Positions 35,536 to 45,491 of a stretch of 64,000 nucleotides of DNA are shown here, in pieces. The notes under the pieces are model-generated. The model had not been told where the DNA came from, made no database searches, and saw only the letters and a program-made list of their open reading frames with translations. Source of the DNA: Vibrio sp. SCSIO 43135 (GTDB lineage Bacteria > Pseudomonadota > Gammaproteobacteria > Enterobacterales > Vibrionaceae); assembly GCF_023716665.1 (NCBI RefSeq), contig NZ_CP071859.1:744001-808000 (forward strand), written 5' to 3'. The number at the start of each line of letters is the position of its first letter. The first letter of the stretch is position 1. Position numbers and translations under genes: made by a program.

Positions 35536-35658
35536 AATTTCTGTGTCGCACATACTCAGTTGCTAGCGCAAACGCCGTGTAAGCTCCTCGTGCTCTCCTA
35601 GAGCTTCAAACAACTACCTTAAAAAATGATTTAAAGCTCCTTCTTTGAGGCTTTTTTG
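35536..35658 (+). repeat. Hairpin repeat unit B
   Basis: Begins with the identical AATTTCTGTGTC, 7 bases and CTCA, followed by a different hairpin, GTTGC-TAGC-GCAAAC. It ends in a weak terminator-like AAAGCTCC...GAGGCTTTTTT. No ORF or known RNA is recognised in it. Confidence 0.55.
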
Positions 35659-35707
35659 TTAGAGCTTGAGAGGGGATAGGGCGATGATTGGGTTTTCTTT
35701 GAATACG

Positions 35708-35738
35708 AAAAAGGGCAGATGTTTATCACCTGCCCTTT
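35708..35738 (-). terminator. Terminator after the small lipoprotein gene
   Basis: Minus-strand AAAGGGCAGGTGATAAACATCTGCCCTTTTTC, a strong hairpin 24 bases beyond the stop. Confidence 0.8.
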
Positions 35739-35761
35739 GTAATGTGTGCGGTAACCGTTGT

Positions 35762-36088
35762 TTACTTAGCGATGCTCAGTAATGTGCCTGATTTACACTT
35801 AAACGAGTAGTATTTGCGGCTCTCGTTGAATTTACCCAATCCTTCACCATCACAGTAGTCGATATTGATGTCGCGCATCGTCTCGAGTGTTTTCTCGCTA
35901 GTTAGGGCGAACTTAGAACCATCGGAACATACGATGCGTACGCGGCCGTCGTCGCTTACTGAGTAAATGTCTACCTCGGTATTACACAGTTCAAAAGAAG
36001 CTTCGCGAAAATTGTCTTGCTGGGTGTTGGATGCACAGCCTGCAGCAAAGGTCGCTGCAACAAGTGCTATCAGTCCGAGTTTATTCAT
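35762..36088 (-). CDS. Small lipoprotein of unknown function
   Basis: A 108-residue predicted lipoprotein: signal peptide MNKLGLIALVAATFA, then lipobox AAGC (cysteine near 18). The mature part has four further cysteines (in ELCNTEV, RIVCSDGS, DYCDGEG and FKCKSGT), enough for two disulfide bonds in the periplasm. It matches no family I can name. The ATG at 36088 follows AAGGAATT and leaves a normal signal peptide; an upstream in-frame start would add seven polar residues. It is monocistronic between two terminators. Confidence 0.78.
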   Translation of the reverse strand: MNKLGLIALVAATFAAGCASNTQQDNFREASFELCNTEVDIYSVSDDGRVRIVCSDGSKFALTSEKTLETMRDINIDYCDGEGLGKFNESRKYYSFKCKSGTLLSIAK

Positions 36089-36208
36089 TGTTAATTCCTT
36101 AACTACCATTAACTAGATAGGTGAATTTGGCTTTATTTTAAGGTAAGCCTATAGAACAAAATGCATAGATTCAAGCGGATGGATAGCAAGATTCGCTTTC
36201 GTAGGAAC

Positions 36209-36240
36209 AAAAAAGCCGATATCTCAGATATCGGCTTTTT
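36209..36240. terminator. Terminator after lipA
   Basis: AAAAAAGCCGATATCT / AGATATCGGCTTTTT, a long perfect stem with A and T runs on both sides; it lies just beyond the lipA stop. Confidence 0.85.
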
Positions 36241-36255
36241 AATTGGAATGGAAGT

Positions 36256-37221
36256 CTATTTAACTTCTTCGCCTTTCGCCTGTAAGTCGGCGTGGTAAGA
36301 AGAACGAACAAATGGACCACAAGCAGCGTGGGTAAAACCAAGCTCGAGTGCGATTTCTTTTAGTTCATCAAACTCTGCTGGTGGAACGTAGCGTTCAACT
36401 GGTAAATGGTGACGGCTAGGAGCTAGGTACTGACCCAGAGTTAGCATGCTGACACCGTGAGCACGAAGATCTTTTAGCACCTCGATGATTTCTTCTTTGG
36501 TCTCACCTAAGCCCATCATTAGGCCAGACTTAGTTGGGACATCAGGGTGCTGCTCTTTGAATTTTTGTAGCAACTGAAGTGACCACTTGTAGTTCGCACC
36601 AGGTCGAGCCTTACGGTACAAACGTGGCGCAGTTTCCAAGTTGTGGTTGAACACATCTGGCGGGTTGTCTTTTAGCAGATCAAGTGCCACGTCCATACGG
36701 CCACGGAAATCAGGAACCAATGTTTCGATACGAATTTCTGGGTTCAGAGCGCGGATCTCGCGGTTACAATCGGCAAAGTGCTGTGCACCGCCATCACGAA
36801 GATCGTCACGGTCTACTGAAGTGATTACAACGTACTTCAGCTTCATGTCTTTGATCGTTTGAGCCAGCTTCTGTGGTTCACCTTGCTCTGGTGCCATTGG
36901 ACGGCCATGGGCAACATCACAGAATGGACAACGGCGAGTACAGATAGCGCCAAGAATCATAAAAGTAGCAGTGCCGTGGTTAAAACACTCTGCCAAGTTT
37001 GGACAAGAGGCTTCTTCACATACTGAGTGAAGATCGTTTTTGCGCATTGCAGACTTAATGTCTTGAATACGTTGGCTGTCTGATGGCAGCTTGATCTTCA
37101 TCCATTCCGGTTTACGAAGAATTTCTTTTTGCTCCGCAGGCATGTTCTTGACTGGAATCAGTGCCATCTTGTCGGCGTCACGGTACTTAACGCCTTTTTC
37201 CATCTGGATTGGTTTACTCAT
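36256..37221 (-). CDS. lipA: Lipoyl synthase LipA
   Basis: LipA inserts two sulfur atoms into protein-bound octanoyl groups to make lipoyl cofactors. The 321-residue radical-SAM enzyme has both iron-sulfur motifs: the auxiliary cluster cysteines in [15 protein letters not shown] and the radical-SAM CxxxCxxC in CTRRCPFCD. The ATG at 37221 ([19 protein letters not shown]) matches E. coli; the frame stays open a further 24 codons upstream, into the 3' end of lipB. It lies 7 bases after lipB and so follows the enzyme that makes its substrate. Confidence 0.97.
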   Translation of the reverse strand: MSKPIQMEKGVKYRDADKMALIPVKNMPAEQKEILRKPEWMKIKLPSDSQRIQDIKSAMRKNDLHSVCEEASCPNLAECFNHGTATFMILGAICTRRCPFCDVAHGRPMAPEQGEPQKLAQTIKDMKLKYVVITSVDRDDLRDGGAQHFADCNREIRALNPEIRIETLVPDFRGRMDVALDLLKDNPPDVFNHNLETAPRLYRKARPGANYKWSLQLLQKFKEQHPDVPTKSGLMMGLGETKEEIIEVLKDLRAHGVSMLTLGQYLAPSRHHLPVERYVPPAEFDELKEIALELGFTHAACGPFVRSSYHADLQAKGEEVK

Positions 37222-37228
37222 GCTTCTA

Positions 37229-37897
37229 CTACTTATTGTTAAGGGCTTCAGTGCTAAGCTCTGTTTGCTCGTAAGTAACGTCTTGATAATCAAGTAACGC
37301 CACGAGTTCTTTGATTAGTTGTTGCTCCACGGTTTCTACGTGATCTGGTCCACCAAGCTGGCTAACCTGAACCATTTCCATTCCTTGATAACCACACGGA
37401 TTAATGCGTAGGAAAGGAGATAAGTCCATGTTGACGTTTAATGCCAACCCGTGAAACGAGCATCCTTTACGAATGCGGAGCCCCAACGAACAAATCTTTT
37501 TGTTATCGACATAAACGCCAGGAGCATCTGGTCGAGCAGCTGACTCGATATTGTATGTCTTTAGGGTGTTGATTACGAGGTTCTCAATATGCGTGACGAG
37601 ATCTCGAACGCCTAATTTCTTGCGGCGCAGGTTAATCAAAAAATACACCACCAATTGGCCAGGGCCGTGGTAGGTGACTTGGCCACCTCTATCACTTTGT
37701 ACAACAGGGATGTCACCTGTATTGAGTAAGTGTTCAGCTTTACCCGCTTGGCCTTGAGTGAAAACAGGATTATGCTCAACCAGCCATACTTCATCACGGC
37801 TGTCATCGGTACGGTTGTCAGTAAACTCATGCATCGCTTGCCAGACGGGTTGATAGTCTTGGCGCCCGAGTTGTTTTACAACCAGTTGATTTTGCAT
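37229..37897 (-). CDS. lipB: Octanoyl-[ACP]:protein octanoyltransferase LipB
   Basis: LipB moves octanoate from acyl carrier protein to the lipoyl domains of 2-oxoacid dehydrogenases and GcvH. The 222-residue protein contains [17 protein letters not shown], the catalytic lysine in [19 protein letters not shown] context and the acyl-binding cysteine in [11 protein letters not shown]. The ATG at 37897 aligns with E. coli; GTG at 37909 is possible. It is cotranscribed with lipA. Confidence 0.96.
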   Translation of the reverse strand: MQNQLVVKQLGRQDYQPVWQAMHEFTDNRTDDSRDEVWLVEHNPVFTQGQAGKAEHLLNTGDIPVVQSDRGGQVTYHGPGQLVVYFLINLRRKKLGVRDLVTHIENLVINTLKTYNIESAARPDAPGVYVDNKKICSLGLRIRKGCSFHGLALNVNMDLSPFLRINPCGYQGMEMVQVSQLGGPDHVETVEQQLIKELVALLDYQDVTYEQTELSTEALNNK

Positions 37898-38018
37898 ACC
37901 TGATTCCACTGTCGATAAATAAAGTTTTCGGATTATAAACTCTATTCATGATTTGAACTACACACTAGTAACAGGTTTTTAACTCTGAGTGTGGCTGGAG
38001 TTTATTATCTTATTGATA

Positions 38019-38048
38019 TATAGAAAGAAAGCAGCTTTCGCTGCTTTC
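38019..38048 (-). terminator. Terminator after ybeD
   Basis: Minus-strand GAAAGCAGC / GCTGCTTTCTTTCT, between ybeD and lipB; it implies that lipBA has its own promoter in the 37898-38018 gap. Confidence 0.7.
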
Positions 38049-38115
38049 AAAAATATTTGATAGATTAAAAAACTAGTGAGAATACTCTAGTTTAGTTATC
38101 AGTTTGGGCTGGAAA

Positions 38116-38394
38116 TTAAAGCACCATTCGTACGATATCAATCTCACCCAACTCTTTGTACAGAGTTTCAACCTGCTCAATCGAGGTGGCGGTAATGTTG
38201 ATCGATACTGAGTGGTAGTTGCCTTTTGCACTCGGCTTAACGGTTGGGCTGTAATCGCCTGGAGCGTGGCGCTGAATCACTTCAAGAACTCGCTCTGGTA
38301 GTTCAGGTTTTGCGTAACCCATAACCTTGTAAGTAAAAGAACAAGGGAACTCAAGCAGATCTTTCAGCTTCGCGTCTGAATTGATGTTCAACAT
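38116..38394 (-). CDS. ybeD: YbeD (DUF493) family protein
   Basis: A 92-residue protein of the DUF493 family, equal to E. coli Ybe[17 protein letters not shown] at the start and a ferredoxin-like ACT-type fold with [20 protein letters not shown]. Function is unsettled; it is linked to lipoate genes only by position, since the dacA-ybeD-lipB-lipA order is kept in E. coli and Vibrio. Confidence 0.93.
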   Translation of the reverse strand: MLNINSDAKLKDLLEFPCSFTYKVMGYAKPELPERVLEVIQRHAPGDYSPTVKPSAKGNYHSVSINITATSIEQVETLYKELGEIDIVRMVL

Positions 38395-38490
38395 AATGGA
38401 GACTCCAGTTTGAATTTCGATTTAGCGGTGCGGAATAGTACTGCCAAATAAGGTTTATCTCAAGAGCAGGGATTACTGCTCGTTATAAAT

Positions 38491-38515
38491 AGAAAAAGCC
38501 GCGCGAGGCGGCTTT
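38491..38515 (-). terminator. Terminator after dacA
   Basis: Minus-strand AAAGCCGCCTCGCGCGGCTTTTTCT hairpin 22 bases beyond the dacA stop. Confidence 0.8.
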
Positions 38516-38535
38516 ATGTTCAGTAATCTGTGGGA

Positions 38536-39714
38536 TTAGAATAAGCCTTTAAACAGCAATACAATGTAATCCCATAGACGGCTAAATAGACCACCTTGCT
38601 CGACATCTTCTAGAGCAAGTAGAGGGTATTCAGCAATATCTTCGCCATCTAGTTGATAGTATAGCTTACCAACTACGTCACCTTTCATGATTGGGGCTTC
38701 TAGCTCTTTTTCAAGTACAAAACTGGCTTTCAGGTTTTTCGCTTGGCCTCGTGGAAGCGTGACATAGGTGCTCTTGTCTACGCCAAGTGCAACGGTATCT
38801 TTGTTACCCATCCAGATTTTCTCTTCTACGAAGGTTTCGCCAGCTTCGTGTGGCGCCACTGTTTCGAAGAAGCGGAAGCCGTAGCTCAGTAGCTTTTTGC
38901 TTTCTGATTTGCGAGCGTTAGCATTCTTAGTTCCCATGACTACAGCGACTAAACGCATTTTGCCTTCAGTCGCTGAGCTTACTAGGCTGTAGCCTGCATT
39001 ACTTGTATGGCCAGTTTTAATGCCATCAACGTTCATGCTCTTGTCCCAAAGTAGACCGTTGCGGTTGTACTGGGTAATGCCGTTGTAAGTGAATTTTTTC
39101 TCTGCGTAGATACGGTACTCTTCTGGAACATCGCGAATTAACGCAGTACCAAGCAGTGCCATGTCGTAAGGGGTAGAGTATAGCTCTGGGTTGTCTAGGC
39201 CGTGAACATTAGCAAAGTGCGTGTTTGTCATGCCAATAGAGTCAGCCCAAGCGTTCATTAGATCAACGAAAGCATCTTCTGAACCGGCAATATGTTCAGC
39301 CATTGCAACACATGCGTCGTTACCTGATTGGATGATGATACCGCGGTTTAGGTCTTCAACTTTTACAGTTGTGCCCACTTCGATGAACATTTTCGAAGAA
39401 TCTGGGAAGTTTTTTGCCCATGCGTTTTTGCTGATGGTGACTTCGTCTTCTGGAGAAATGTTACCACTCGCCAGCTCTTGGCCGATGACGTAGCTCGTCA
39501 TCATTTTGGTTAAACTTGCTGGAGATAGTTTAGTGTTCATCTCTTTTTCAGCTAGAACCTTACCTGAATGGTAATCGAGTAGAACGTAACCTTTTGCTGC
39601 AATTTGGGGTGCGTCAGGGACGACAATAGGTGAAGCGATAGCTGATGTTGCTAGTGTTGCAGAGAGAGCAACGGTAGTAGCAAAAATAGATTTGATTGAT
39701 GTTATTTTTTTCAT
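38536..39714 (-). CDS. dacA: D-alanyl-D-alanine carboxypeptidase DacA (PBP5)
   Basis: PBP5 trims the terminal D-alanine from peptidoglycan pentapeptides. The 392-residue precursor has a signal peptide (to about residue 28) and all three penicillin-binding motifs: SPASLTK (nucleophile serine near 65), SGN, and KTG in VDGIKTGHTSNAGY. A beta-rich C-terminal domain is followed by a C-terminal amphipathic helix (LFSRLWDYIVLLFKGLF) that anchors it to the outer face of the inner membrane. It ends the cell-wall gene run starting at mrdA. Confidence 0.97.
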   Translation of the reverse strand: MKKITSIKSIFATTVALSATLATSAIASPIVVPDAPQIAAKGYVLLDYHSGKVLAEKEMNTKLSPASLTKMMTSYVIGQELASGNISPEDEVTISKNAWAKNFPDSSKMFIEVGTTVKVEDLNRGIIIQSGNDACVAMAEHIAGSEDAFVDLMNAWADSIGMTNTHFANVHGLDNPELYSTPYDMALLGTALIRDVPEEYRIYAEKKFTYNGITQYNRNGLLWDKSMNVDGIKTGHTSNAGYSLVSSATEGKMRLVAVVMGTKNANARKSESKKLLSYGFRFFETVAPHEAGETFVEEKIWMGNKDTVALGVDKSTYVTLPRGQAKNLKASFVLEKELEAPIMKGDVVGKLYYQLDGEDIAEYPLLALEDVEQGGLFSRLWDYIVLLFKGLF

Positions 39715-39804
39715 GATGAATGCAAGTTTATAGTTAACTGTCCATATCTTAACAGAAACAATCGCTCAAACCAGTGCAGGTTCAGACCCACATTGGGTTG
39801 AGGA

Positions 39805-40593
39805 CTATTTAGTCGCTGTGTGTTTTCTGATGAATGCAGAATCAAAGCCGAGCAGCTTAACTTGCTCCAAGGCCTCCTGCGTCAGCTTATAGTCATTAAA
39901 TGGCCCCAAAAAGACTCGATGAGTTTTATTGTTGCTATCAATAAAGCTGTCTACAGATAATTTCTGACTCAATTCTTCGGCTAAAGTTCGCGAGCGATCT
40001 TCATATTTTGAGGTTGCCACTTGAATGCGGTAGCTAGGTAGCTTTTGTACTTTGTGCTCTGCGCTAGGTCTTTCGACGGTGATGACTTCAATCTCAACGT
40101 TAGCGGTGCCCGTTTTGATTACGTCGAGCTTGTAAGCAGCGGCGTAGCTGAGGTCGATGATGCGCCCTTCGTGGAATGGACCACGGTCGTTGACTCGGAC
40201 GATGGTCGATTTACCATTATCAGTATTAGTGACTTTTACGTAACTCGGGATAGGCAGCGTTTTGTGCGCAGCTGTCATGGAGTACATATCATACACTTCA
40301 CCATTGGAGGTCAGGTGGCCATGGAATTTTTTTCCGTACCAGGATGCTTGGCCTTTTTCGGTGAAACCTTTCGGATCTTTGATAATTTCGTAGTCGTTGC
40401 CACGCAGCGTGTAATTGCTATTACCACCTAAGCTGTACGGTTCGTATTGTGGGATGGCATCTTCAATATGTTCTACGGAGATTGGCGCTTTAGGCGCAGT
40501 ATCATCGTCTAAGTCGTATCTAGAAGATGAAGAAGAACAGCCTGCAAGAATAGAGGCTGCTACCACCGAGAGAAAAAGGTGCTTTTGATTCAT
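39805..40593 (-). CDS. rlpA: Septal-ring lytic transglycosylase/lipoprotein RlpA
   Basis: A 262-residue outer-membrane lipoprotein: lipobox LAGC (cysteine near 19), a double-psi beta-barrel domain (GQASWYGKKFHGHLTSNGE ... RVNDRGPFHEGRIIDLSY, with the catalytic aspartate region) and a C-terminal SPOR domain (YRIQVATSKYEDRSRT) that binds denuded septal glycan. In Pseudomonas RlpA cuts such glycan strands. It lies 3 bases after rodA in the same operon. Confidence 0.94.
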   Translation of the reverse strand: MNQKHLFLSVVAASILAGCSSSSSRYDLDDDTAPKAPISVEHIEDAIPQYEPYSLGGNSNYTLRGNDYEIIKDPKGFTEKGQASWYGKKFHGHLTSNGEVYDMYSMTAAHKTLPIPSYVKVTNTDNGKSTIVRVNDRGPFHEGRIIDLSYAAAYKLDVIKTGTANVEIEVITVERPSAEHKVQKLPSYRIQVATSKYEDRSRTLAEELSQKLSVDSFIDSNNKTHRVFLGPFNDYKLTQEALEQVKLLGFDSAFIRKHTATK

Positions 40594-40596
40594 GTA

Positions 40597-41718
40597 TTAC
40601 GTTGCCTTTGAAAATGCTTTTCTGTGTGTATGGATGGACATCAAAATGCCAAATCCAGCCATTAGTGTGACCATAGAGGTACCACCGTAGCTGATTAAAG
40701 GCAGAGGTACGCCAACAACAGGTAAAATTCCACTTACCATACCAATATTTACAAATACGTAGACAAAGAAGCTTAGTACGATACTGCCGGCGATCATACG
40801 ACCAAATGCGGTTTGAGCATTACTGGCTAAATACAGCCCGCGACCGATGATAAATAGATAAATCGAAAGCAGTGCTAAAATTCCGATCAGCCCCCATTCT
40901 TCAGCGATAACCGCAAAAATGAAGTCGGTGTGCCGTTCTGGTAGAAACTCCAATTGTGACTGGGTGCCTTGTAGCCAGCCTTTGCCTGAAATTCCCCCTG
41001 AGCCGATCGCAATTTTACTTTGAATAATGTGATAACCAGCGCCGAGCGGATCGGACTCTGGGTTAAACAAGGTTCTCACACGAACTTTTTGATACTCGCG
41101 CATCAAAAAGAACCACAGTACAGGCACAAATGCTCCGACAGCCGCCGCAGCTGCAAAGATAATTTTCCAACTAATGCCCGCTAAGAAAATAACGAAAATG
41201 CCGGATGCGGCAATCAAAATCGATGTACCTAAATCAGGCTGCTTCGCGATTAAAATAGTAGGAACAAATACCATCACCAGTGAGATAACTAAAGTTTGGA
41301 AAGTTGGTGGCAGTGAGCGTTTACCAATGTAACGTGCCACCATCAGTGGTACAGCAAGTTTGAGTAACTCTGACGGCTGAAATCGCACAAAACCCAAGTT
41401 CAGCCAACGCTGTGCACCTTTGGAGGCTTCACCAAAAAACAACACCCCAAACAGCAAGGCGACGCCACAGAAAAACATCAGTGGCGCTAGCGTTTCATAG
41501 GTTCTTGGTGGTATCTGAGCCAAGAAGAACATCACGCCCAGTGCTAGTGCCATTCGCATTGCTTGGCGATCCATCATCTCTAAGCTCTGGCCGCTCGCGC
41601 TGTACATTACGATCAAGCCGAACCCCATGAGCACTAAGATCCCTAGAAGTAGCGGAAGATCGATGTGTAGGCGTTGGAAAAACGCTCGGTTTTGTCCAGT
41701 AGAAGGATCCAGTTCCAT
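40597..41718 (-). CDS. rodA: Peptidoglycan glycosyltransferase RodA (MrdB)
   Basis: RodA is the SEDS-family glycan polymerase of the elongasome and works with PBP2. The 373-residue protein has ten membrane helices and signature sequences such as [25 protein letters not shown] and [11 protein letters not shown], ending with [15 protein letters not shown]. The start overlaps the mrdA stop by one base, so the two partners are translated together. Confidence 0.97.
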   Translation of the reverse strand: MELDPSTGQNRAFFQRLHIDLPLLLGILVLMGFGLIVMYSASGQSLEMMDRQAMRMALALGVMFFLAQIPPRTYETLAPLMFFCGVALLFGVLFFGEASKGAQRWLNLGFVRFQPSELLKLAVPLMVARYIGKRSLPPTFQTLVISLVMVFVPTILIAKQPDLGTSILIAASGIFVIFLAGISWKIIFAAAAAVGAFVPVLWFFLMREYQKVRVRTLFNPESDPLGAGYHIIQSKIAIGSGGISGKGWLQGTQSQLEFLPERHTDFIFAVIAEEWGLIGILALLSIYLFIIGRGLYLASNAQTAFGRMIAGSIVLSFFVYVFVNIGMVSGILPVVGVPLPLISYGGTSMVTLMAGFGILMSIHTHRKAFSKAT

Positions 41719-43604
41719 TATTTCTCTGCCTTTTCTTCACCGAGTATTGCGCGATCGAATACTTTTCTCACAAATGGTCCACCATTGCTGGAACCCCCGC
41801 CGGCATTCTCAAGTACTACAGTGACAACATATTGAGGGTCGTCAAACGGGGCAAAACCAGTGAACAGAGCGTGATCTCGTAGGTGTTCTGCAAGTTCGTC
41901 TGCGTTGTATTCTTGGTCTTCAGCTAGACCAAATACCTGCGCTGTTCCTGATTTTCCGCCTGTGCTGTATTCCATGTTTCTAAATGCTCGGCGTGCTGTT
42001 CCTTTTTTACCGTGGTTTACCAAACGCATTCCTTCGGTAGCGATGTCCCAGTATTTTTCTGACACATTGGTAATCGGTGGGTAAGTTTCAATCTCAGACA
42101 TTTGCATTGAGTCAAAATCGTCACCATTGTTGATGGTGCCTCTGAGAAGGTGAGGCGCAACCACTTGACCGTGGTTGACCAACACTGAAGTTGCTTTTGC
42201 TATCTGCATTGGTGTTGCGGTCCAGTAGCCTTGTCCAATGCCCACTGGAATGGTGTCACCTTGATACCAAGGGGTACGATGGCGCGCCATCTTCCACTCG
42301 CGAGTTGGCATATTGGCTTTACTTTCTTCGTAAATATCAATGCCGGTGTATTCACCAAAGCCAAACTTCATCATCCAAGTAGAGATACGGTCGATGCCCA
42401 TATCGTAGGCTATTTGATAGAAGAAGGTATCGACTGACTCTTCAATCGACTTAACAATATCGACTTTCCCGTGTCCCCATGCCAACCAATCGCGGAATGG
42501 ACGGGTTTTAGAGTTCGGAATGCGCCAGTAACCTGGGTCATTTCGCGTTGTTCTTGGCGTTATTACGCCTTCTTCCAATGCCGCCACGGCCATGAATGGT
42601 TTAATAGTTGACGCCGGAGGGTAAATACCCAATGTGGTTCGGTTTACTAGCGGGCGGTTATTGTCATTCAGAAGTTTGCTATAAGCTTTGCCTGAAATAC
42701 CATGTACAAACGCATTTGGATCGTAGCTTGGACTTGAAGCCATAGCGAGTACGCCGTTATCTTTCGGATCTAGAACGATGGCAGAACCACGACGACCGTC
42801 CAGTAGTTTATGAACATAGAGCTGAAGGTTGATATCGAGGTTGAGAACAATGTCTTTGCCCGGTACCGGTGGTACGTACTTCAAAGTACGGATAATACGG
42901 CCTCGGCTATTGACTTCGACCTCTTGATACCCAGCTGTACCGTGAAGCACATCTTCGTAGTAGCGTTCGATACCGAGTTTGCCAATGTCACGTGTAGCCT
43001 GGTAGTTTGCGGCTTTTTCTTCCCTGACTAAGCGCTGCATATCGCGGTCATTGATACGTGAAACATATCCGATCACGTGAGTGAGGACTTCACCATATGG
43101 ATAGTAGCGTTTTAGCGCAGCATTGACGGAAACACCGGGAAACTTATGTTGATTTACCGAAAAAATGGCGACTTGTTCTTGAGTAAGTTGAGTCAGCAAA
43201 GGGACGGATTTAAAACGGCGAGTTTGGCGACGCTCTTTCTTGAAAGACTCAACTCGTTCTGGGGTGATTTCTGGCATCAGAGCTTGCAATTGAGCAATGG
43301 TTTTATCCATATCCTCAACTTTCTCTGGTGTTACTTCTAAGCTAAATACAGGTCGGTTTTCCGCCAGAAGTTTACCATTACGGTCGTATATCAATCCTCG
43401 GTTTGGAGCGATAGGGACGATTTTGATGCGGTTGTCATTCGAGCGGGTTTTGTAATCTTGGTACTGGTTGATCTGAATATTGTAGAGGTTAGTAACCAGC
43501 AGCCCAATCAGGACAACAATTCCAATAAAAGCAACCAAGGCCCGACTTTTAAATAGTCGAGCCTCTTCTTGGTAGTCACGAATTTGGCTACGCTTACGCA
43601 ACAT
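41718..43604 (-). CDS. mrdA: Penicillin-binding protein 2 (MrdA), peptidoglycan transpeptidase
   Basis: PBP2 is the transpeptidase of rod elongation. The 628-residue class B protein has one N-terminal membrane helix (residues about 23-42), the pedestal/dimerisation domain, and a transpeptidase domain with the nucleophile serine in [16 protein letters not shown] as the SxN-like motif, and KSGTAQVF. It begins 5 bases after rlmH. The rlmH-mrdA-rodA-rlpA-dacA order is that of E. coli. Confidence 0.97.
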   Translation of the reverse strand: MLRKRSQIRDYQEEARLFKSRALVAFIGIVVLIGLLVTNLYNIQINQYQDYKTRSNDNRIKIVPIAPNRGLIYDRNGKLLAENRPVFSLEVTPEKVEDMDKTIAQLQALMPEITPERVESFKKERRQTRRFKSVPLLTQLTQEQVAIFSVNQHKFPGVSVNAALKRYYPYGEVLTHVIGYVSRINDRDMQRLVREEKAANYQATRDIGKLGIERYYEDVLHGTAGYQEVEVNSRGRIIRTLKYVPPVPGKDIVLNLDINLQLYVHKLLDGRRGSAIVLDPKDNGVLAMASSPSYDPNAFVHGISGKAYSKLLNDNNRPLVNRTTLGIYPPASTIKPFMAVAALEEGVITPRTTRNDPGYWRIPNSKTRPFRDWLAWGHGKVDIVKSIEESVDTFFYQIAYDMGIDRISTWMMKFGFGEYTGIDIYEESKANMPTREWKMARHRTPWYQGDTIPVGIGQGYWTATPMQIAKATSVLVNHGQVVAPHLLRGTINNGDDFDSMQMSEIETYPPITNVSEKYWDIATEGMRLVNHGKKGTARRAFRNMEYSTGGKSGTAQVFGLAEDQEYNADELAEHLRDHALFTGFAPFDDPQYVVTVVLENAGGGSSNGGPFVRKVFDRAILGEEKAEK

Positions 43605-43609
43605 TCAAT

Positions 43610-44080
43610 CTATTCTCGATGGTAAGGGTGGTTAGCGGTAATGCTCCACGCTCGGTATAAACTCTCAGCCATAACGATACGAACGAGCGGGTGGGGCAAG
43701 GTTAACGCGGATAAAGACCAGCTTTGATCTGCGGCCGCTTTACATGCTGGCGCTAAACCTTCCGGGCCACCGATAAGAATCGAAACGTCGCGCCCATCTA
43801 GTTTCCAACTTTCAAGCTGTTGTGCGAGTTGTGGTGTATCCCACTTCTTGCCCGGGATATCGAGAGTAACAATTCGGTTGCCTTTTGGCACGGCTGCCAA
43901 CATGGCTTCGCCTTCTTTTTGCAAAATTCTTGCAATATCGGCATTTTTGCCGCGCTTACCTGCTGAAATTTCAATCAATTCAAGTGGCATATCATGAGGG
44001 AAGCGGCGACGATACTCTTGGAACCCTTCTTCAACCCACTTAGGCATCTTAGTCCCGACGGCAATCAGTTGGATTTTCAA
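43610..44080 (-). CDS. rlmH: 23S rRNA (pseudouridine-1915-N3)-methyltransferase RlmH
   Basis: RlmH methylates pseudouridine 1915 in helix 69 of 23S rRNA on whole ribosomes. The 156-residue SPOUT protein has the knotted SAM site around [16 protein letters not shown] and the C-terminal [20 protein letters not shown] segment. It starts 4 bases downstream of rsfS, with which it is cotranscribed; both act on the large ribosomal subunit. Confidence 0.97.
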   Translation of the reverse strand: MKIQLIAVGTKMPKWVEEGFQEYRRRFPHDMPLELIEISAGKRGKNADIARILQKEGEAMLAAVPKGNRIVTLDIPGKKWDTPQLAQQLESWKLDGRDVSILIGGPEGLAPACKAAADQSWSLSALTLPHPLVRIVMAESLYRAWSITANHPYHRE

Positions 44081-44084
44081 AAGG

Positions 44085-44402
44085 TTAGCTCCACAGCTTT
44101 TCTAGTTGGTAGAGTTCACGATGCTCTTCTTGCATGACGTGTAACATAGTACTGCCCATGTCTAGAACGACCCATTCACCTTCTTTTTCACCGTCCATTC
44201 CCAGAGGAATAAGGCCGATCTTTTTGATTTCATTCGCGACATGATCCGCGATTGATGCAACGTGTCTTTTCGACGTTCCAGTACAAATGATCATGAAGTC
44301 AGTGACGCTGGATTTGCCTTGGACATCGATAGTTTTAATGTCTAGGGCTTTCATGTCATCAGCTTTGTCTGCTAGAAAATCGTTTAACGCTTCGTGTTGC
44401 AA
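44085..44402 (-). CDS. rsfS: Ribosomal silencing factor RsfS
   Basis: RsfS binds uL14 and blocks joining of the subunits when nutrients run short. The 105-residue protein has the family's [24 protein letters not shown] and [17 protein letters not shown]. It is separated from holA by 58 bases and followed directly by rlmH. Confidence 0.96.
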   Translation of the reverse strand: MQHEALNDFLADKADDMKALDIKTIDVQGKSSVTDFMIICTGTSKRHVASIADHVANEIKKIGLIPLGMDGEKEGEWVVLDMGSTMLHVMQEEHRELYQLEKLWS

Positions 44403-44460
44403 GGGAAAATTCCTCTAGAGTGGTAATAAAAATAGGCTTTTGGCGCAGTATAGCACGCAT

Positions 44461-45486
44461 TTAATTCAGGGCAGCGATGTTAACGTTAGGCACAGTAAGT
44501 TGAACGCTCAGTTGCTGCAAAATTGGCCATGATGAGGTGTCGTATTGGGTTTTTGTCAGCACTTCACACTGGGTAAGTAATTGGAGCAAGTTGGAAATTG
44601 ACTCAATAGTGAGTCGTGATAACGCGCTCGAGTAGAGTGGGCGTTTAGATTGCCATACTCGGTGCTTGTCGAAAACCTGCCCAATAGCCGAAACGTTAAG
44701 CTCCTGCTTCATTTTTAGCAAAGTGAGTAACTCTTTCTGAATCGTGCGTATCAGTATCGTTGCCTCAACTCCCTCAGCTTCTAGTTGGCGCAAGATACGT
44801 TGCGAGCGGTTGGATTTTCCAGCTAACAGCGCATCGACCCAGTGGAAAGCGGTAAAGTGATTATGTCGACTGAGTGATTCTTCTATGCGAACCAGATTTA
44901 GCACGCCATCTGGGTAAAGTAAGGCTAGTTTCTCGAGGCTTTGTGAAAGTGCCATGAGGTTGCCTTCATGCCACTGAGCTAATATTTGGAACGTTTCACG
45001 ATCGCCGGTCAAGCCAAGAGTGCGGCAGCGAGCTTGTACGAACTGTGGCAGCCTTTGAAGATCGGGTGTAAGGCAATTCACCCAACAACCATTTGAGCTT
45101 AACGATTTAAACCATTTGGTGTTTTCTTGTGCTTTAGTCAGTTTACCACCGACTAAGACCAACATTACATCAGTATGCAAAGAATCGGCTAAAGCTGTTA
45201 GCTCTTTGCCAATAGCAGCATTCACTCCCGTTTCAGGTAGTTCAAGTTCTATCAGTTGGCGTGACGAAAAAAGGCTCAGCGATTGTGTGCAGTCATGGAC
45301 TTCATTCCAATCCAGACTGCTATCAACGCTAAATCGGTGGCGTTCGTCGAACCCGTGTTGGCTTGCTGATTGTTGAATCGCATGGCGGGATTCTTGGAGA
45401 AGCAGTGGCTCATTACCGAACAAAAGATAGAGTGGATGTAGCCCTTTCTTCAATTGTTCGGGTAGGCGATCCGAATAGATGCGCAT
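44461..45486 (-). CDS. holA: DNA polymerase III delta subunit HolA
   Basis: HolA is the wrench of the clamp loader that opens the beta clamp. The 341-residue protein has the clamp-loader fold: LYLLFGNEPLLLQESRHAI near the start, RQLIELELPETGVN and the C-terminal helical collar domain. It follows lptE by 5 bases. The lptE-holA pairing is general in Gammaproteobacteria. Confidence 0.95.
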   Translation of the reverse strand: MRIYSDRLPEQLKKGLHPLYLLFGNEPLLLQESRHAIQQSASQHGFDERHRFSVDSSLDWNEVHDCTQSLSLFSSRQLIELELPETGVNAAIGKELTALADSLHTDVMLVLVGGKLTKAQENTKWFKSLSSNGCWVNCLTPDLQRLPQFVQARCRTLGLTGDRETFQILAQWHEGNLMALSQSLEKLALLYPDGVLNLVRIEESLSRHNHFTAFHWVDALLAGKSNRSQRILRQLEAEGVEATILIRTIQKELLTLLKMKQELNVSAIGQVFDKHRVWQSKRPLYSSALSRLTIESISNLLQLLTQCEVLTKTQYDTSSWPILQQLSVQLTVPNVNIAALN

Positions 45487-45491
45487 GGGCT

